Notes: generated from the sequence alone by a model not told the origin. Positions 24,949 to 33,676 are shown, numbered from the stretch's first letter. The stretch is DNA of 48,575 bases from Marinomonas sp. CT5 (GCF_018336975.1 NZ_CP025572.1:402628-451202); one strand, 5' to 3'. Translations and numbers: made by a program.

Positions 24949-24982
24949 CACAAAAAAAGACGCTTCTGCGTCTTTTTTTGTG
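24949..24982 (+). terminator. Strong rho-independent terminator ending the catabolic operon
   Basis: A 15-base perfect stem CACAAAAAAAGACGC / GCGTCTTTTTTTGTG encloses a TTCT loop and contains a seven-T run. It follows the last ALDH by 17 bases. Confidence 0.93.
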
Positions 24983-25367
24983 GGAGAGATTATTCTCTCT
25001 GTAGTGGTTTTTTCTAATATTGTTTTTCAGGGATAAAACAGGAGCATCATAGTAGTTACTTAAGTTGCAGTGATGAAAGCCACAAAATGATGGTTGAGTT
25101 TGGTTTGTTTGCAATCAGGTTGATGCAAAGTAGTTATGGCTGTGGGTATCATCTCGTCGTAAAAACTTTGAAAGGCTTTAATTTACTTTTCAAACACGGT
25201 GTTAGGAAATGATTTGTTAATAAATAACAGTATTTTCAGTGAGCAATTAATTAAGTGGTGCAAAGAGGCAAAATAGAGATGATTACTTGCTGCTTGAGGT
25301 AGTTTGAACTTTGTTTATGAGAATCATTGTTCTATTTAAGCTTAAATGAACATCATATTTTTTAAGA
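24983..25367. other. Intergenic stretch with no recognised feature
   Basis: This AT-rich sequence lies between two convergent terminators (the ALDH operon and the minus-strand porin gene). I see no plausible gene, RNA or repeat in it. Confidence 0.5.
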
Positions 25368-25413
25368 TATAAAAATAAAACGACGACCTGAAAAGGGGGA
25401 ACAGGTCGTCGTT
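25368..25413 (-). terminator. Rho-independent terminator of the porin gene
   Basis: On the minus strand AACGACGACCTG / CAGGTCGTCGTT with an eleven-base loop is followed by TTTTATTTTTATATC. It lies 24 bases past the porin stop codon. Confidence 0.88.
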
Positions 25414-25436
25414 GTCGAACTCATTAAATTATTGGG

Positions 25437-26747
25437 TTAGAAAGGCATAATTGCGATAATTTGCGCATACGTATTGGTATTGGTATTTCCTTGCTTACTA
25501 CTGTATTTAGGAGTGTAAAAGCCTACTAATGGAGACACTATAAGGTTGTCATTGACGACCCATTCAGCCCAAATATCTAGCTCTTTAGCATCATTTTTCT
25601 TGCCTTGGTCTGTTTTATTTTTGGAAATATCAAAATAGGAAGCACCCACGCTGAGCATTTCAGTAGGGTTAGCCTTGATGCTAATGGACTGAATGTCCGA
25701 GGCTATAGTGCCCCCAGATGTGCCAGCGTAGTTTGCGGCTACTTCCCCTTGGAACCAAGTGCCGTAACCACGGCTGAAACCGTAGAATAATGGGTCATAG
25801 CCCTCATCATAACGGGTAAAACGATAATTCACACTTGGGGACCATGTTGTGTCAGCAAATGTCCAACCGGCTTCCGCATACCAAGCATTGGCATCTTTAG
25901 AATTATCGCCTTGGGTCTGCTTCACATATTCAGAAGATAGGAATAAGTTTTCGACTCCAGCATCGCCTTGGAAACGCACACTTATGGTTTTCTGACCGTC
26001 ACGCTTGGTTAAGCCAAAAAAGTTGGCTTCTTTTTTATCAACACTAAGTCCTTGGTTGTATAAGAAACCAACTACGCCATACGAGTTGTTATTCTCAACA
26101 TTGATTCCGGCCATTTCTGTGCTGGCTTGGCCGGCATTATCCGACTGTAACCAGTAAATGTCAGAGCGCCAGCCCTTGTCTCCACCTACACGAAGAATCG
26201 CTGTATTGCTAAATGCTTTACGTGGTGCCAACCAAAGTCCGCCGCCACGATTAATTGTTATTTCAGATGCACCTGGAGCTGAATCTAAGCCGCTACCAAG
26301 GTTTAAAGCATCGCCATTGATAATAAATCCATCACCGATGCTGAATGCTTGACGGCCAACGGATACTTCAAACTGACCAGTCCGATAGCCTATGAATAGC
26401 TCTTCAAGTTTGGTTTTTCTTTCATCCCCTGTGGTGGCGCCACTTGCATCGCCATCCCCCCAGGTACCACTTGAAAGTGCACTGACTGATCCAAACAGTT
26501 CGCCACTATTAAGTGTTTTATCACCCGTTAGGCCATATTTTATATAGCCTTCCTGCCAAGAAGGAGAGCTCTTGCTGTTGCCATAAGTTTCTTGGCTTTG
26601 AAAGGCTCCAATAGCTGCTTCGCCAGTGAAGGTTACATGTGTGTCTTCTTTGTCGACAATTGAGTACGCCTGAGCAGCGCCTGTGCTACCGACTAGCGCA
26701 GCACAAATACACATGTTTAGGGTGTTTCTTTTGAACAATATTTTCAT
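25437..26747 (-). CDS. Outer-membrane beta-barrel porin (alginate-export/OprD-like)
   Basis: This 436-residue exported protein has a signal peptide ending GAAQA-YSI near residue 27 and alternating amphipathic strands throughout (for example EELFIGYRTGQFEVSVGRQAF and KTISVRFQGDAG). It ends with phenylalanine (IIAIMPF), the usual outer-membrane barrel C-terminus. The segment GRQAFSIGDGFIINGD followed by a glycine-rich loop resembles the alginate-export/OprD-type specific porins. It stands alone between the aromatic-type locus and the ethanolamine module with its own terminator. It probably admits the substrate of one neighbour, but which cannot be told. Confidence 0.82.
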   Translation of the reverse strand: MKILFKRNTLNMCICAALVGSTGAAQAYSIVDKEDTHVTFTGEAAIGAFQSQETYGNSKSSPSWQEGYIKYGLTGDKTLNSGELFGSVSALSSGTWGDGDASGATTGDERKTKLEELFIGYRTGQFEVSVGRQAFSIGDGFIINGDALNLGSGLDSAPGASEITINRGGGLWLAPRKAFSNTAILRVGGDKGWRSDIYWLQSDNAGQASTEMAGINVENNNSYGVVGFLYNQGLSVDKKEANFFGLTKRDGQKTISVRFQGDAGVENLFLSSEYVKQTQGDNSKDANAWYAEAGWTFADTTWSPSVNYRFTRYDEGYDPLFYGFSRGYGTWFQGEVAANYAGTSGGTIASDIQSISIKANPTEMLSVGASYFDISKNKTDQGKKNDAKELDIWAEWVVNDNLIVSPLVGFYTPKYSSKQGNTNTNTYAQIIAIMPF

Positions 26748-26955
26748 AGGGGGTCCTTTTGTTTTTCGCTGATTATTATAAGAAACGCAGTGCTTTACGT
26801 AAGAAAATAGAGAGAAATAAGGAATGATTCAATAAAAATTATTACCATGTGATATTTTTTATGTTTTTTTTTACAATTTTTGTTTTTTTGCATAGCTCAG
26901 GATGAGAAAGAAAAGTGGGGCTAAGTTGTTTCTTTTCAGAGGGCGTTTTAAGTAA

Positions 26956-26985
26956 AAAGCCCCGCATTTTGCAATGCAGGGCTTT
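26956..26985 (-). terminator. Terminator of the ethanolamine permease gene
   Basis: The stem AAAGCCCnGCATT / AATGCnGGGCTTT, with one mismatch and a four-base loop, is flanked by A-rich sequence that gives a T-run on the minus strand. It lies 28 bases past the permease stop. Confidence 0.8.
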
Positions 26986-27012
26986 GGTTTGTTAGCACTT
27001 TATTCAGAGCGG

Positions 27013-28419
27013 TTAAGGTGAAGTGGCAAGATCCGCTTCAGCCGCAGCCAGCATGTCGAACTCTTCTTCTGGTGTTTTGGCTACAAGGCGATTCTTGCTG
27101 TACAAGAAGTAGTAAGCAGTGCCAATGACGAACAGTACCAGTGTGTAGTTAAAAGCACGTGGGTCGTATGCATAAACACCTGTGAGAGCCAGTAGGGATA
27201 AAACAAATGCGATGGATGAGGTGAAGATTCCACCTGGAGTTTTGTATGGACGATGCATATCCGGTTGTTTAATGCGTAATAAAATATGGCTCAGTGCCAT
27301 CAAAGCATAAGATACCGTTGCTCCTACCACCGCCATAGCCAACATTAGGTCGCCTTCGCCAGTCAAAGAAGCAAAGAAGCCCAAAACCCCTGGTACGATC
27401 AAAGCACGAGAAGGGACTTTACGTTTATTAGTCACAGAGAGACTTTGTGGTAGGTAACCTGCACGAGACAAGGCAAATACTAAACGGCTGTAACCGTAGA
27501 TAATAGAGAAGAAAGACGCAATTAAGCCAGCAAGACCTAATACGTTGACCGTGGTTGCTAAAGATCCGTGTCCAGCAAAGTTTAAGGCATCAACCAAAGG
27601 AACGGCACTCTTACCCATAGCGTCTGCACCAGCGGCACCGGCCAATAAGAATACAACCAACACCGCCGTGAAAAGTAAGAAAATCATCGCACCGATAATG
27701 CCTTTTGGTACGTCTTTCGCAGGATCTTTTGCTTCTTCAGCGGCCAAAGGAACGCCTTCAACGGCCAAGAACAACCACATGCCAAATGGCAAAGCCGCCC
27801 AAACCCCATACCATCCCATAGGCATGAACTCAGATGCACCAGCGGCATCGGTTACAGCCACATCAAATAAACGGCTGGTGTCGAAGTCCCCAATCAAAGC
27901 AACCGCTGTCGCCAGAATAGCAATCACGGCCAAGCCACTGATAACCATCATGACCTTAAGTGCTTCGCCCGCCCCCGCTAAGTGAATGCCGATAAAGACA
28001 AGATAAAAGGCGGCATAGACCCAAGGACCGTTAAAGCCTAATAGCGCTTCTACAGCAGAGCCGATGAAAATCACAATGGCAGCAGGCGCCAAAGCATATT
28101 CAATTAAAACGGCTAACCCAGTTAAAAATCCGCCAGTAGGTCCCATGGCTTGACGAGCAAAGCTATAGCCACCGCCAGCAGCAGGAATAGCCGCCGACAT
28201 TTCTGCTAAAGATAAAACCAGCGTTAAATACATGACCGCCATCAAGCCCGCAGCGATGGCAAAACCACCCCAGCCCGCTTCTGCAATCCCAAAGTTCCAG
28301 CCTGCGAAGTCACCGGAAATAACGTATGAAACACCTAAGCCAGCGAGCAAAATCCAGCCAGCTGACCCCCTTTTTAACTGGCGTTTCGCCAGATAGTCTT
28401 TATCTAATTGATCGCTCAT
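27013..28419 (-). CDS. eat: Ethanolamine permease (APC superfamily, Eat type)
   Basis: This 468-residue membrane protein has about twelve hydrophobic segments. The first reads GWILLAGLGVSYVISGDFAGWNFG, and AAIPAAGGGYSFARQAMGPTGG follows in helices 2-3, both typical of ethanolamine permeases of the APC family. The helix-6 region LFLAVEGVPLAAEEAKDP is characteristic too. It directly follows eutB and eutC on the same strand, which supports ethanolamine as substrate. It is distinct from the permease at 1104. Confidence 0.92.
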   Translation of the reverse strand: MSDQLDKDYLAKRQLKRGSAGWILLAGLGVSYVISGDFAGWNFGIAEAGWGGFAIAAGLMAVMYLTLVLSLAEMSAAIPAAGGGYSFARQAMGPTGGFLTGLAVLIEYALAPAAIVIFIGSAVEALLGFNGPWVYAAFYLVFIGIHLAGAGEALKVMMVISGLAVIAILATAVALIGDFDTSRLFDVAVTDAAGASEFMPMGWYGVWAALPFGMWLFLAVEGVPLAAEEAKDPAKDVPKGIIGAMIFLLFTAVLVVFLLAGAAGADAMGKSAVPLVDALNFAGHGSLATTVNVLGLAGLIASFFSIIYGYSRLVFALSRAGYLPQSLSVTNKRKVPSRALIVPGVLGFFASLTGEGDLMLAMAVVGATVSYALMALSHILLRIKQPDMHRPYKTPGGIFTSSIAFVLSLLALTGVYAYDPRAFNYTLVLFVIGTAYYFLYSKNRLVAKTPEEEFDMLAAAEADLATSP

Positions 28420-28494
28420 AGTGGTTCCTTTTGTGCTTTATTAGTTGAGTGTTGACTCGTTATTTTTCCCCAGAGGGTGTGGTCTTTCTTATCC

Positions 28495-29361
28495 TTAAGA
28501 TACGAGGAAGTTCTGCGACTCCTTAGTCGTGTCCATGATTAAATCATCGTCCGATCTGTCTTTGAGTTTCACGCCTGATAGCTTCAGGTTTCTTGCTTCA
28601 TTTAATAGATAAAAGGCTTTACGAGCGGCTTCGTGATACACCAAGCCCGCAGGCCGAACATTGGAAATACAGTTTCGGTAGGCATCGGTTAAGCCAACTT
28701 TGCCACCCCAAGTGAGATACAAACCTAAACTGTCAGGGGAGCTTAATCCTGGGCGCTCACCAATTAACACCAAGACGCATTTGGCATTTAGGCGCTCGCA
28801 GACATCATCACCAATAGCCACACGGCCTTGTTCGACAAAGCAAATGGGTGCCAAGCTCCAATCCTTGATATGATGAGAAAGCGCTTGTAAAAATGGCAGA
28901 GTATTTTGCTCTACCGCCAGAGAGGACAAACCATCCACTACCACAATGGCAAGGTCGTAACTGTTTGACGTAGAAGAACGATGTTTATCTAGTTTGTTGG
29001 CTGATTCTTCGTCTAAGCGCCTGCCATAGTCTGGACGTTGTAAGTAGGTTGCGCGGTCCGTCGCGCGACTGTGCAACATTAGGGGGGCACAGTGTTTTGT
29101 CCATTCATTTGCCCAATCTTGCGCCATAATGGATTCTGCTAGGGCTTTGCAATCGAGTTGAGTGTGTACCGCATCGATGGCCTGAGCGTGGGCAAGTTGG
29201 AATGCTAATAAGTGTTTAGTGGGAACACTGATCCCTGAGCGACCCAAACCAACCCGTGCATCCGTAAAAGCATTGAGTTTGCTCCACGGGTTTTCGGTGA
29301 CGGCTTCTGCATGAGGATGTGTCGGGAAAGACTTATTAGATTTAGGAATGTCTTGGCTCAT
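28495..29361 (-). CDS. eutC: Ethanolamine ammonia-lyase small subunit (EutC)
   Basis: This 288-residue protein has the EutC sequence pattern: LNAFTDARVGLGRSGISVPTKHLLAFQLAHAQAIDAVH near the N-terminus, then VVVDGLSSLAVEQ, LIGERPGLSSPDSLGLYLTWGGKVG and the ending with DRNCISN-like spacing (YRNCISNVRPAG). With EutB it forms the adenosylcobalamin-dependent lyase that converts ethanolamine to acetaldehyde and ammonia. The start overlaps the eutB stop by four bases (ATGA), showing translational coupling. It lies in the cytosol; no microcompartment targeting context is seen. Confidence 0.96.
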   Translation of the reverse strand: MSQDIPKSNKSFPTHPHAEAVTENPWSKLNAFTDARVGLGRSGISVPTKHLLAFQLAHAQAIDAVHTQLDCKALAESIMAQDWANEWTKHCAPLMLHSRATDRATYLQRPDYGRRLDEESANKLDKHRSSTSNSYDLAIVVVDGLSSLAVEQNTLPFLQALSHHIKDWSLAPICFVEQGRVAIGDDVCERLNAKCVLVLIGERPGLSSPDSLGLYLTWGGKVGLTDAYRNCISNVRPAGLVYHEAARKAFYLLNEARNLKLSGVKLKDRSDDDLIMDTTKESQNFLVS

Positions 29362-30794
29362 GAGCGGCCTCCAATCATTCGATTAAGAGATTTATGGAAG
29401 GCGTCAGGCAGCTGGTGGTTGAGCGTAAATTGCTCATTATTTTTGAAGATTTCCATTTTGGCGAGCCAAAGGTCAAATTCTGGAGCGGGTTTTAAGCCGA
29501 GTACGCGACGAGCATACAAGGCATCATGGAATGAGGTAGTTTGATAATTCAGCATGATGTCGTCGGAACCGGGAATGCCCATCACGAAGGTGCAGCCAGC
29601 GACACCCAAAAGTGTCAGTAAATTATCCATATCATTTTGATCGGCTTCTGCGTGATTGGTGTAACAAACGTCACAACCCATGGGTAAACCAAGCAACTTG
29701 CCACAGAAGTGATCTTCTAGACCGGCTCGCGTGATTTCTTTGCCATCGTACAAATATTCTGGGCCGATAAAACCGACCACGGTATTCACCAGTAAAGGAT
29801 TGAACTTACGTGCTACCGCATAGGCACGAGCCTCGCAGGTTTGTTGATCTAAACCGTGATTGGCATTGGCCGACAACGCGCTGCCTTGGCCGGTTTCGAA
29901 ATACATGACGTTGTTACCAACGGTTCCGCGATTTAACGACAAGGCCGCATCTTGAGCTTCCGCCAAATTGGCGAGATTAAAGCCAAAGCTGTCATTGGTT
30001 GCTTGGGTGCCACCGATGGATTGGAAAACCAAATCCACGGGCGCACCTTGCTCAATGCATTCAATCGTATTGGTTACGTGGGTGAGAACGCAGGATTGAG
30101 TGGGGATTTCATAATGCTGGATCACTTCGTCCATCATCTTGATCAAGCGCGTGGCTTGCTGCACATTGTCTGTTGCTGGGTTGATACCAATCACGGCATC
30201 GCCATTCGCATAAAGCAAACCATCTAACATGCTGGCGGCGATACCGGTTAAATCGTCGGTTGGATGGTTTGGTTGTAAGCGGGTCGACAAGTGTCCCGGT
30301 AAGCCAATAGTATTGCGAAAGGCGGTTTTCACATGGCATTTTTTTGCAACCAAAATTAAATCTTGATTGCGCATTATCTTGCTGACCGCTGCGGCCATTT
30401 CTGGCGTCACACCAGGGCGAATCTGTAGTAATACATCGCTGGTGGCGAGATCGCTTAATAACCAATCACGAAATCCACCCACGGTTAGGTGGGAAATCAA
30501 AGAAAACGCGTTTTTGTCATGATCGTCTAGTATTAATCGAGTAATTTCATCTTCTTCGTAGGGGACAAGGGCTTGTTCTAGGAAAAGGCTCAGTGGCACA
30601 TCGGCCAATGTCATTTGAGCGATGGCACGTTCTTCCGCGCTTTGTGCGGCGACACCTGCCAAACGGTCACCAGAACGAGGCGGTGTTGCTTTGGCCATGA
30701 GATCGGCAAGATCGACAAAGCTGAAGGTACGCTCTCCTACCATGTTCTTGAATTGAGCAGTTTTAAATTGAAAAGCTGAATGTGACTTACTCAT
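29358..30794 (-). CDS. eutB: Ethanolamine ammonia-lyase large subunit (EutB)
   Basis: This 478-residue protein is slightly longer than typical EutB (about 453-465) because of an N-terminal extension. Family motifs are clear: FRNTIGLPGHLSTRLQPNHP, DGLLYANGDAVIGINPATD, FQSIGGTQATNDSFGFNL, MYFETGQGSALSANANHGLDQQT and CDVCYTNHAEADQNDMDNL. EutB holds the active site barrel and binds adenosylcobalamin with EutC. First gene of the eutB-eutC-permease operon, divergent from the AraC regulator. No B12 riboswitch-like leader was recognised upstream. Confidence 0.97.
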   Translation of the reverse strand: MSKSHSAFQFKTAQFKNMVGERTFSFVDLADLMAKATPPRSGDRLAGVAAQSAEERAIAQMTLADVPLSLFLEQALVPYEEDEITRLILDDHDKNAFSLISHLTVGGFRDWLLSDLATSDVLLQIRPGVTPEMAAAVSKIMRNQDLILVAKKCHVKTAFRNTIGLPGHLSTRLQPNHPTDDLTGIAASMLDGLLYANGDAVIGINPATDNVQQATRLIKMMDEVIQHYEIPTQSCVLTHVTNTIECIEQGAPVDLVFQSIGGTQATNDSFGFNLANLAEAQDAALSLNRGTVGNNVMYFETGQGSALSANANHGLDQQTCEARAYAVARKFNPLLVNTVVGFIGPEYLYDGKEITRAGLEDHFCGKLLGLPMGCDVCYTNHAEADQNDMDNLLTLLGVAGCTFVMGIPGSDDIMLNYQTTSFHDALYARRVLGLKPAPEFDLWLAKMEIFKNNEQFTLNHQLPDAFHKSLNRMIGGRS

Positions 30795-30942
30795 AACTCT
30801 GTCTCGGGTTTATTAACATAATTTTGCTTTGATCGTTAAGGTAAAAAGGGGCACAAAAATTGCTTTTACTATTTAGATGCAAGATGTCAATTTAACGTCT
30901 AAATTTTTAACGTAAGTTAACATTACGGAAATCCATAAATTG

Positions 30943-30953
30943 ACGTTATCGAA
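30943..30953 (+). promoter_or_regulatory. Candidate AraC-family operator, copy 2 (ACGTTATCGAA)
   Basis: This word is identical to the one at 2586-2596 and has the same orientation relative to a left-facing transport/catabolic gene and a right-facing AraC gene. It lies about 150 bases upstream of eutB. Confidence 0.4.
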
Positions 30954-30965
30954 TAATGGCAAAAA

Positions 30966-31004
30966 TTATAAAAACTAACTATTTCAAACACTTAGTTTTT
31001 ATAA
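30966..31004. repeat. Perfect 13-base inverted repeat upstream of the EutR-like gene
   Basis: TTATAAAAACTAA and TTAGTTTTTATAA are separated by 13 bases. The arms are AT-rich; it may be a regulator or DNA-bending site, or a transcript hairpin in the regulator leader. It starts about 45 bases before the start codon of the regulator. Confidence 0.6.
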
Positions 31005-31048
31005 GCCGTGATGTTTGATGAAAAAAACAAACACAGGTAGGTGTGATT

Positions 31049-32023
31049 ATGTTGAATTCAAAGATGGATGCACCGAAAGGGGGCGATTTTTCTGCTGTAT
31101 CAAGAGTATGTGTTTCAGAAGCCTATGATGCGGATTTGCATGCGAGTAATTTAACCAATTGGCAACAAGAATACGATCAAACCAGTCGAGGCGGTTTTTA
31201 TGGCTGTATTGTGGAGCTGCCGTTTGATGGTTTGCAGGTATTTTGTGAGCACACCAGTCAGGCTTTGCAGCAAAAATGTGTGGTTTGGCCTGATTCTGTT
31301 TGGCTTGGAATTCCCCTTGCCGATCAAGGAGAAAGTCGTATTAACGGCTTAACGATCAATGAAAATAATATTATGTGTCGACCGGGGGATTGTGATTTTC
31401 AGTTATCAACACCGCAAGATTATGATTTATATGGCTTAGTTGTAGATCAGTCGAAGTTGATAAAAATGGCGGCGATCCATGGTGTGGATATCAATTGGAA
31501 AGAACTCACAGAATATGGTCGTCTTGGTGTACCTGATAAAACTTTAGAGGAAGTGCGTTTTGTATTGGCGCGTTTACTCTCAGTACAAAACAAAGAATCG
31601 TCGCCACGATTACAGCAAGAGCTTGTCATGATTGCTCTGCTAGAAGTGCTTAAGATGGAAATCCCGCAACCCGCCAAAACACAAAGTTATTGTCATCGAA
31701 AAAAAGTAGTGGATGTGGCTCGACAGTTTTTAGACCAACACCTTGATGAGCCTGTCACTGTGACGCAGTTGTGTGAAATCACCAACGTCAGTCGACGTAC
31801 CTTACAGTACAGTTTCGAAAGTATTCTAGGAGTGAGTCCAATTCAATATCTGCGTATCAGCCGATTAAACGGTGTACGGCGCTCACTGGTACAAGCTAAA
31901 AATGGACAAGCCGTCAGTGACATCGCCGCGCAATGGGGGTTCTGGCATTTGAGTCAATTTGCCAAAGACTATAAACAACTGTTTGGCGAGCAACCCTCGC
32001 AAACGTTAGAATGGCGCGGCTGA
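31049..32023 (+). CDS. eutR: AraC-family activator of ethanolamine use (EutR-like)
   Basis: This 324-residue regulator has a sensor domain (LTNWQQEYDQTSRGGFYGCIVEL onward) and two C-terminal helix-turn-helix units: VTVTQLCEITNVSRRTLQYSF and the second ending WGFWHLSQFAKDYKQLFGEQPSQ. It is divergent from eutBC and the permease, so it fits EutR, which activates eut genes when ethanolamine and cobalamin are present. ATG at 31049 is used because AGGTG lies seven bases upstream; GTG at 31043 is an alternative. It is clearly paralogous to the regulator at 2989. Confidence 0.88.
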   Translation: MLNSKMDAPKGGDFSAVSRVCVSEAYDADLHASNLTNWQQEYDQTSRGGFYGCIVELPFDGLQVFCEHTSQALQQKCVVWPDSVWLGIPLADQGESRINGLTINENNIMCRPGDCDFQLSTPQDYDLYGLVVDQSKLIKMAAIHGVDINWKELTEYGRLGVPDKTLEEVRFVLARLLSVQNKESSPRLQQELVMIALLEVLKMEIPQPAKTQSYCHRKKVVDVARQFLDQHLDEPVTVTQLCEITNVSRRTLQYSFESILGVSPIQYLRISRLNGVRRSLVQAKNGQAVSDIAAQWGFWHLSQFAKDYKQLFGEQPSQTLEWRG

Positions 32024-32091
32024 GAACTGAAAGCAAAGCGAAGTCATCACAATAGAGTCGCTTTAAATCTATATTTTTACTAGGAGGTAAA

Positions 32092-32592
32092 ATGAGCGTT
32101 CAAATTCGTCCCGCTGTTCCCGATGACTTACCTGTATTAACGGATCTTTATAATCATTACATCGAACATACACCAGCCACGTTTGATATAGAGCCTTATA
32201 CATTAGAGGGTAGGACGGTTTGGTTTTCGCAATTTGCCCAAACTGGTCGACATCGTTTGCTGGTCGCAGAACTAGATGGGGAGATTCTAGGTTATGCTTG
32301 CAGTGGGCCATTTAAACCCAAGCGCGCTTATGAAACGTCAGTGGAAGTAAGTATTTACTTAACGCAGAGTGCCAAAGGATGCGGTGTCGGTTCTGCTTTA
32401 TATCGTGAATTATTTGATTGCCTAAAAAACGAAGACGTGCATCGAGCATACGCTGGTATTACTTTGCCTAATGATGCATCCATAACAATTCATGAAAGGT
32501 TCGGTTTTACCTCCGTTGGTGCTTATCGAGAAGTTGGAAGGAAGTTTAGCCAATACTGGGATGTGGAGTGGTTCGAAAAAGAACTTGGTTGA
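32092..32592 (+). CDS. GNAT-family N-acetyltransferase (phosphinothricin/MnaT-like)
   Basis: This 166-residue acetyltransferase starts MSVQIRPAVPDDLPVLTDLYNHYIEHTPATF. The substrate region ends GYACSGPFKPKRAYETSVEVSIYL, and the acetyl-CoA loop reads QSAKGCGVGSALY. These are marks of the PAT/YncA group, which acetylates amino-group toxins such as methionine sulfoximine or phosphinothricin. It has an AGGAGG ribosome site, its own terminator, and follows eutR by about 70 bases. A direct link with ethanolamine is not evident. Confidence 0.92.
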   Translation: MSVQIRPAVPDDLPVLTDLYNHYIEHTPATFDIEPYTLEGRTVWFSQFAQTGRHRLLVAELDGEILGYACSGPFKPKRAYETSVEVSIYLTQSAKGCGVGSALYRELFDCLKNEDVHRAYAGITLPNDASITIHERFGFTSVGAYREVGRKFSQYWDVEWFEKELG

Positions 32593-32601
32593 AAAAGATG
32601 G

Positions 32602-32643
32602 AAAACAAAGCCCAGCTTTTCGGTGGAAGTTGGGCTTTGTTTT
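32602..32643. terminator. Bidirectional terminator between the GNAT and LacI genes
   Basis: A 17-base stem (AAAACAAAGCCCAGCTT / AAGTTGGGCTTTGTTTT, one G-T pair) has an eight-base loop. A-rich and T-rich ends let it work for both convergent genes. Confidence 0.92.
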
Positions 32644-32653
32644 AAGCGTTTCA

Positions 32654-33676
32654 CTACAGCGTTTTACACGATTGTCTCTCGATCAGTCGACAACTGAGCT
32701 CGACTCTTCGTGCTGGGGCGCTGTTGGTTGCACGGCGAGTAAGAAGCTCGAGTTCTTCTAAGGCACAGCGGGCAATGTGATGTAACGGTGTATGAACTGT
32801 CGACAGAGCGGGTTTCATCATTTGGCCGGCAAATACATCGTCAAATCCGAGGATTGAGACATCCTTTGGCACTTGAATGCCCTTCTTTTGCAGAGCATTT
32901 AAGACACCGATGGCAACGTTATCAGCTAGGCAAAAGAATGCGGTGACTTGATTAAGGTCTGGGTGTTGCTCAAGCCATTGAGTCATGCCCTTTTCAGCAA
33001 TGTCTGGCTGAAAGCTGTCTAATTGAATGCTGGTGGTGGTGATGTCTAATTCCTGATGTTCGTGAATGGCTTCTCGAAAACCATCAAGTCGTTGCCTGAT
33101 GGTATAACGCCCCGGCCAAGAGACAATACCAATATTGCGGTGACCCAGTTCAATGAGATGCTCTACCCCGATCCTCGCGCCGTTTCGATCACCAATACCA
33201 ACTGAACCTATATGCATTCCGGGCTCTTGTCCGGCGAGAAGAATACAAGGTAAAGCGGTATTAATAACTTCATTCAGTAGTTTTTGGTTTTCATCGAAAT
33301 ACACCAAAATACCGTCGCACTTTGTCTTTGTCATCAGCTCAGATATTTTGTTGTAATCGTCTTTTATCTCGTCAATCAAAATAGGTTCGATTTCGACCCC
33401 ATTTTGCTCGCATTCTTTGCGAAGTGTTTCCAGTATGGTCCATGAGACGAAGTTGACATCAGTTTGTCTGAGGCGATCAGAGTCTACAAATAGGGCAATT
33501 TTTCGCAATGTAGTCGTCTGCGCTCGCTTGATACGAGAGTCCAAATAGCCAATATCTTTGGCTATTTGTAATACTCGTTGGCGAACATCATCAGATATTT
33601 TGGCGGTGCCATTCAGCACATGACTTACTGTGCTAATGGCGACTCCGCTTTGTTCTGAAATTTTCTTTAAACTCAT
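32654..33676 (-). CDS. LacI-family transcriptional regulator
   Basis: This 340-residue regulator has the LacI headpiece LKKISEQSGVAISTVSHVLNGTAKISDDVRQRV at residues 3-35. A sugar-binding-protein-like core follows, with HLIELGHRNIGIVSWPG, FFCLADNVAIGVLNALQKKGIQVPKDVSILGFDD and STVHTPLHHIA. It is the last gene of the minus-strand oligosaccharide operon, 52 bases after the ABC permease. It probably binds the ATGAAAA-N2-TTTTCAT palindromes in the divergent promoter at 40.7-40.9 kb and is released by a sugar intermediate. The effector is not known. Confidence 0.93.
   Translation of the reverse strand: MSLKKISEQSGVAISTVSHVLNGTAKISDDVRQRVLQIAKDIGYLDSRIKRAQTTTLRKIALFVDSDRLRQTDVNFVSWTILETLRKECEQNGVEIEPILIDEIKDDYNKISELMTKTKCDGILVYFDENQKLLNEVINTALPCILLAGQEPGMHIGSVGIGDRNGARIGVEHLIELGHRNIGIVSWPGRYTIRQRLDGFREAIHEHQELDITTTSIQLDSFQPDIAEKGMTQWLEQHPDLNQVTAFFCLADNVAIGVLNALQKKGIQVPKDVSILGFDDVFAGQMMKPALSTVHTPLHHIARCALEELELLTRRATNSAPARRVELSCRLIERQSCKTL

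Larger units (their letters stand above)
30795..31048. promoter_or_regulatory. Divergent promoter region between eutB and the EutR-like regulator
   Basis: This 254-base AT-rich region has no gene. It contains the inverted repeat CGTAA-GTTAACA-TTACG (30911-30927), the shared word ACGTTATCGAA (30943-30953), and a perfect 13-base inverted repeat (30966-31004). The EutR-like activator presumably acts here on eutB. Confidence 0.55.

Noticed and set aside
27545..27985. 146-codon open frame on the plus strand inside the ethanolamine permease gene
   Set aside because: It is the reverse complement of a hydrophobic membrane protein gene; the lysine/alanine-rich translation is a typical shadow.
30795..31048. 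B12 riboswitch upstream of eutB
   Set aside because: I looked for a B12-box-like leader because the enzyme needs adenosylcobalamin, but the sequence is AT-rich with simple inverted repeats and lacks the GC-rich multi-helix pattern. An Rfam scan could settle it.
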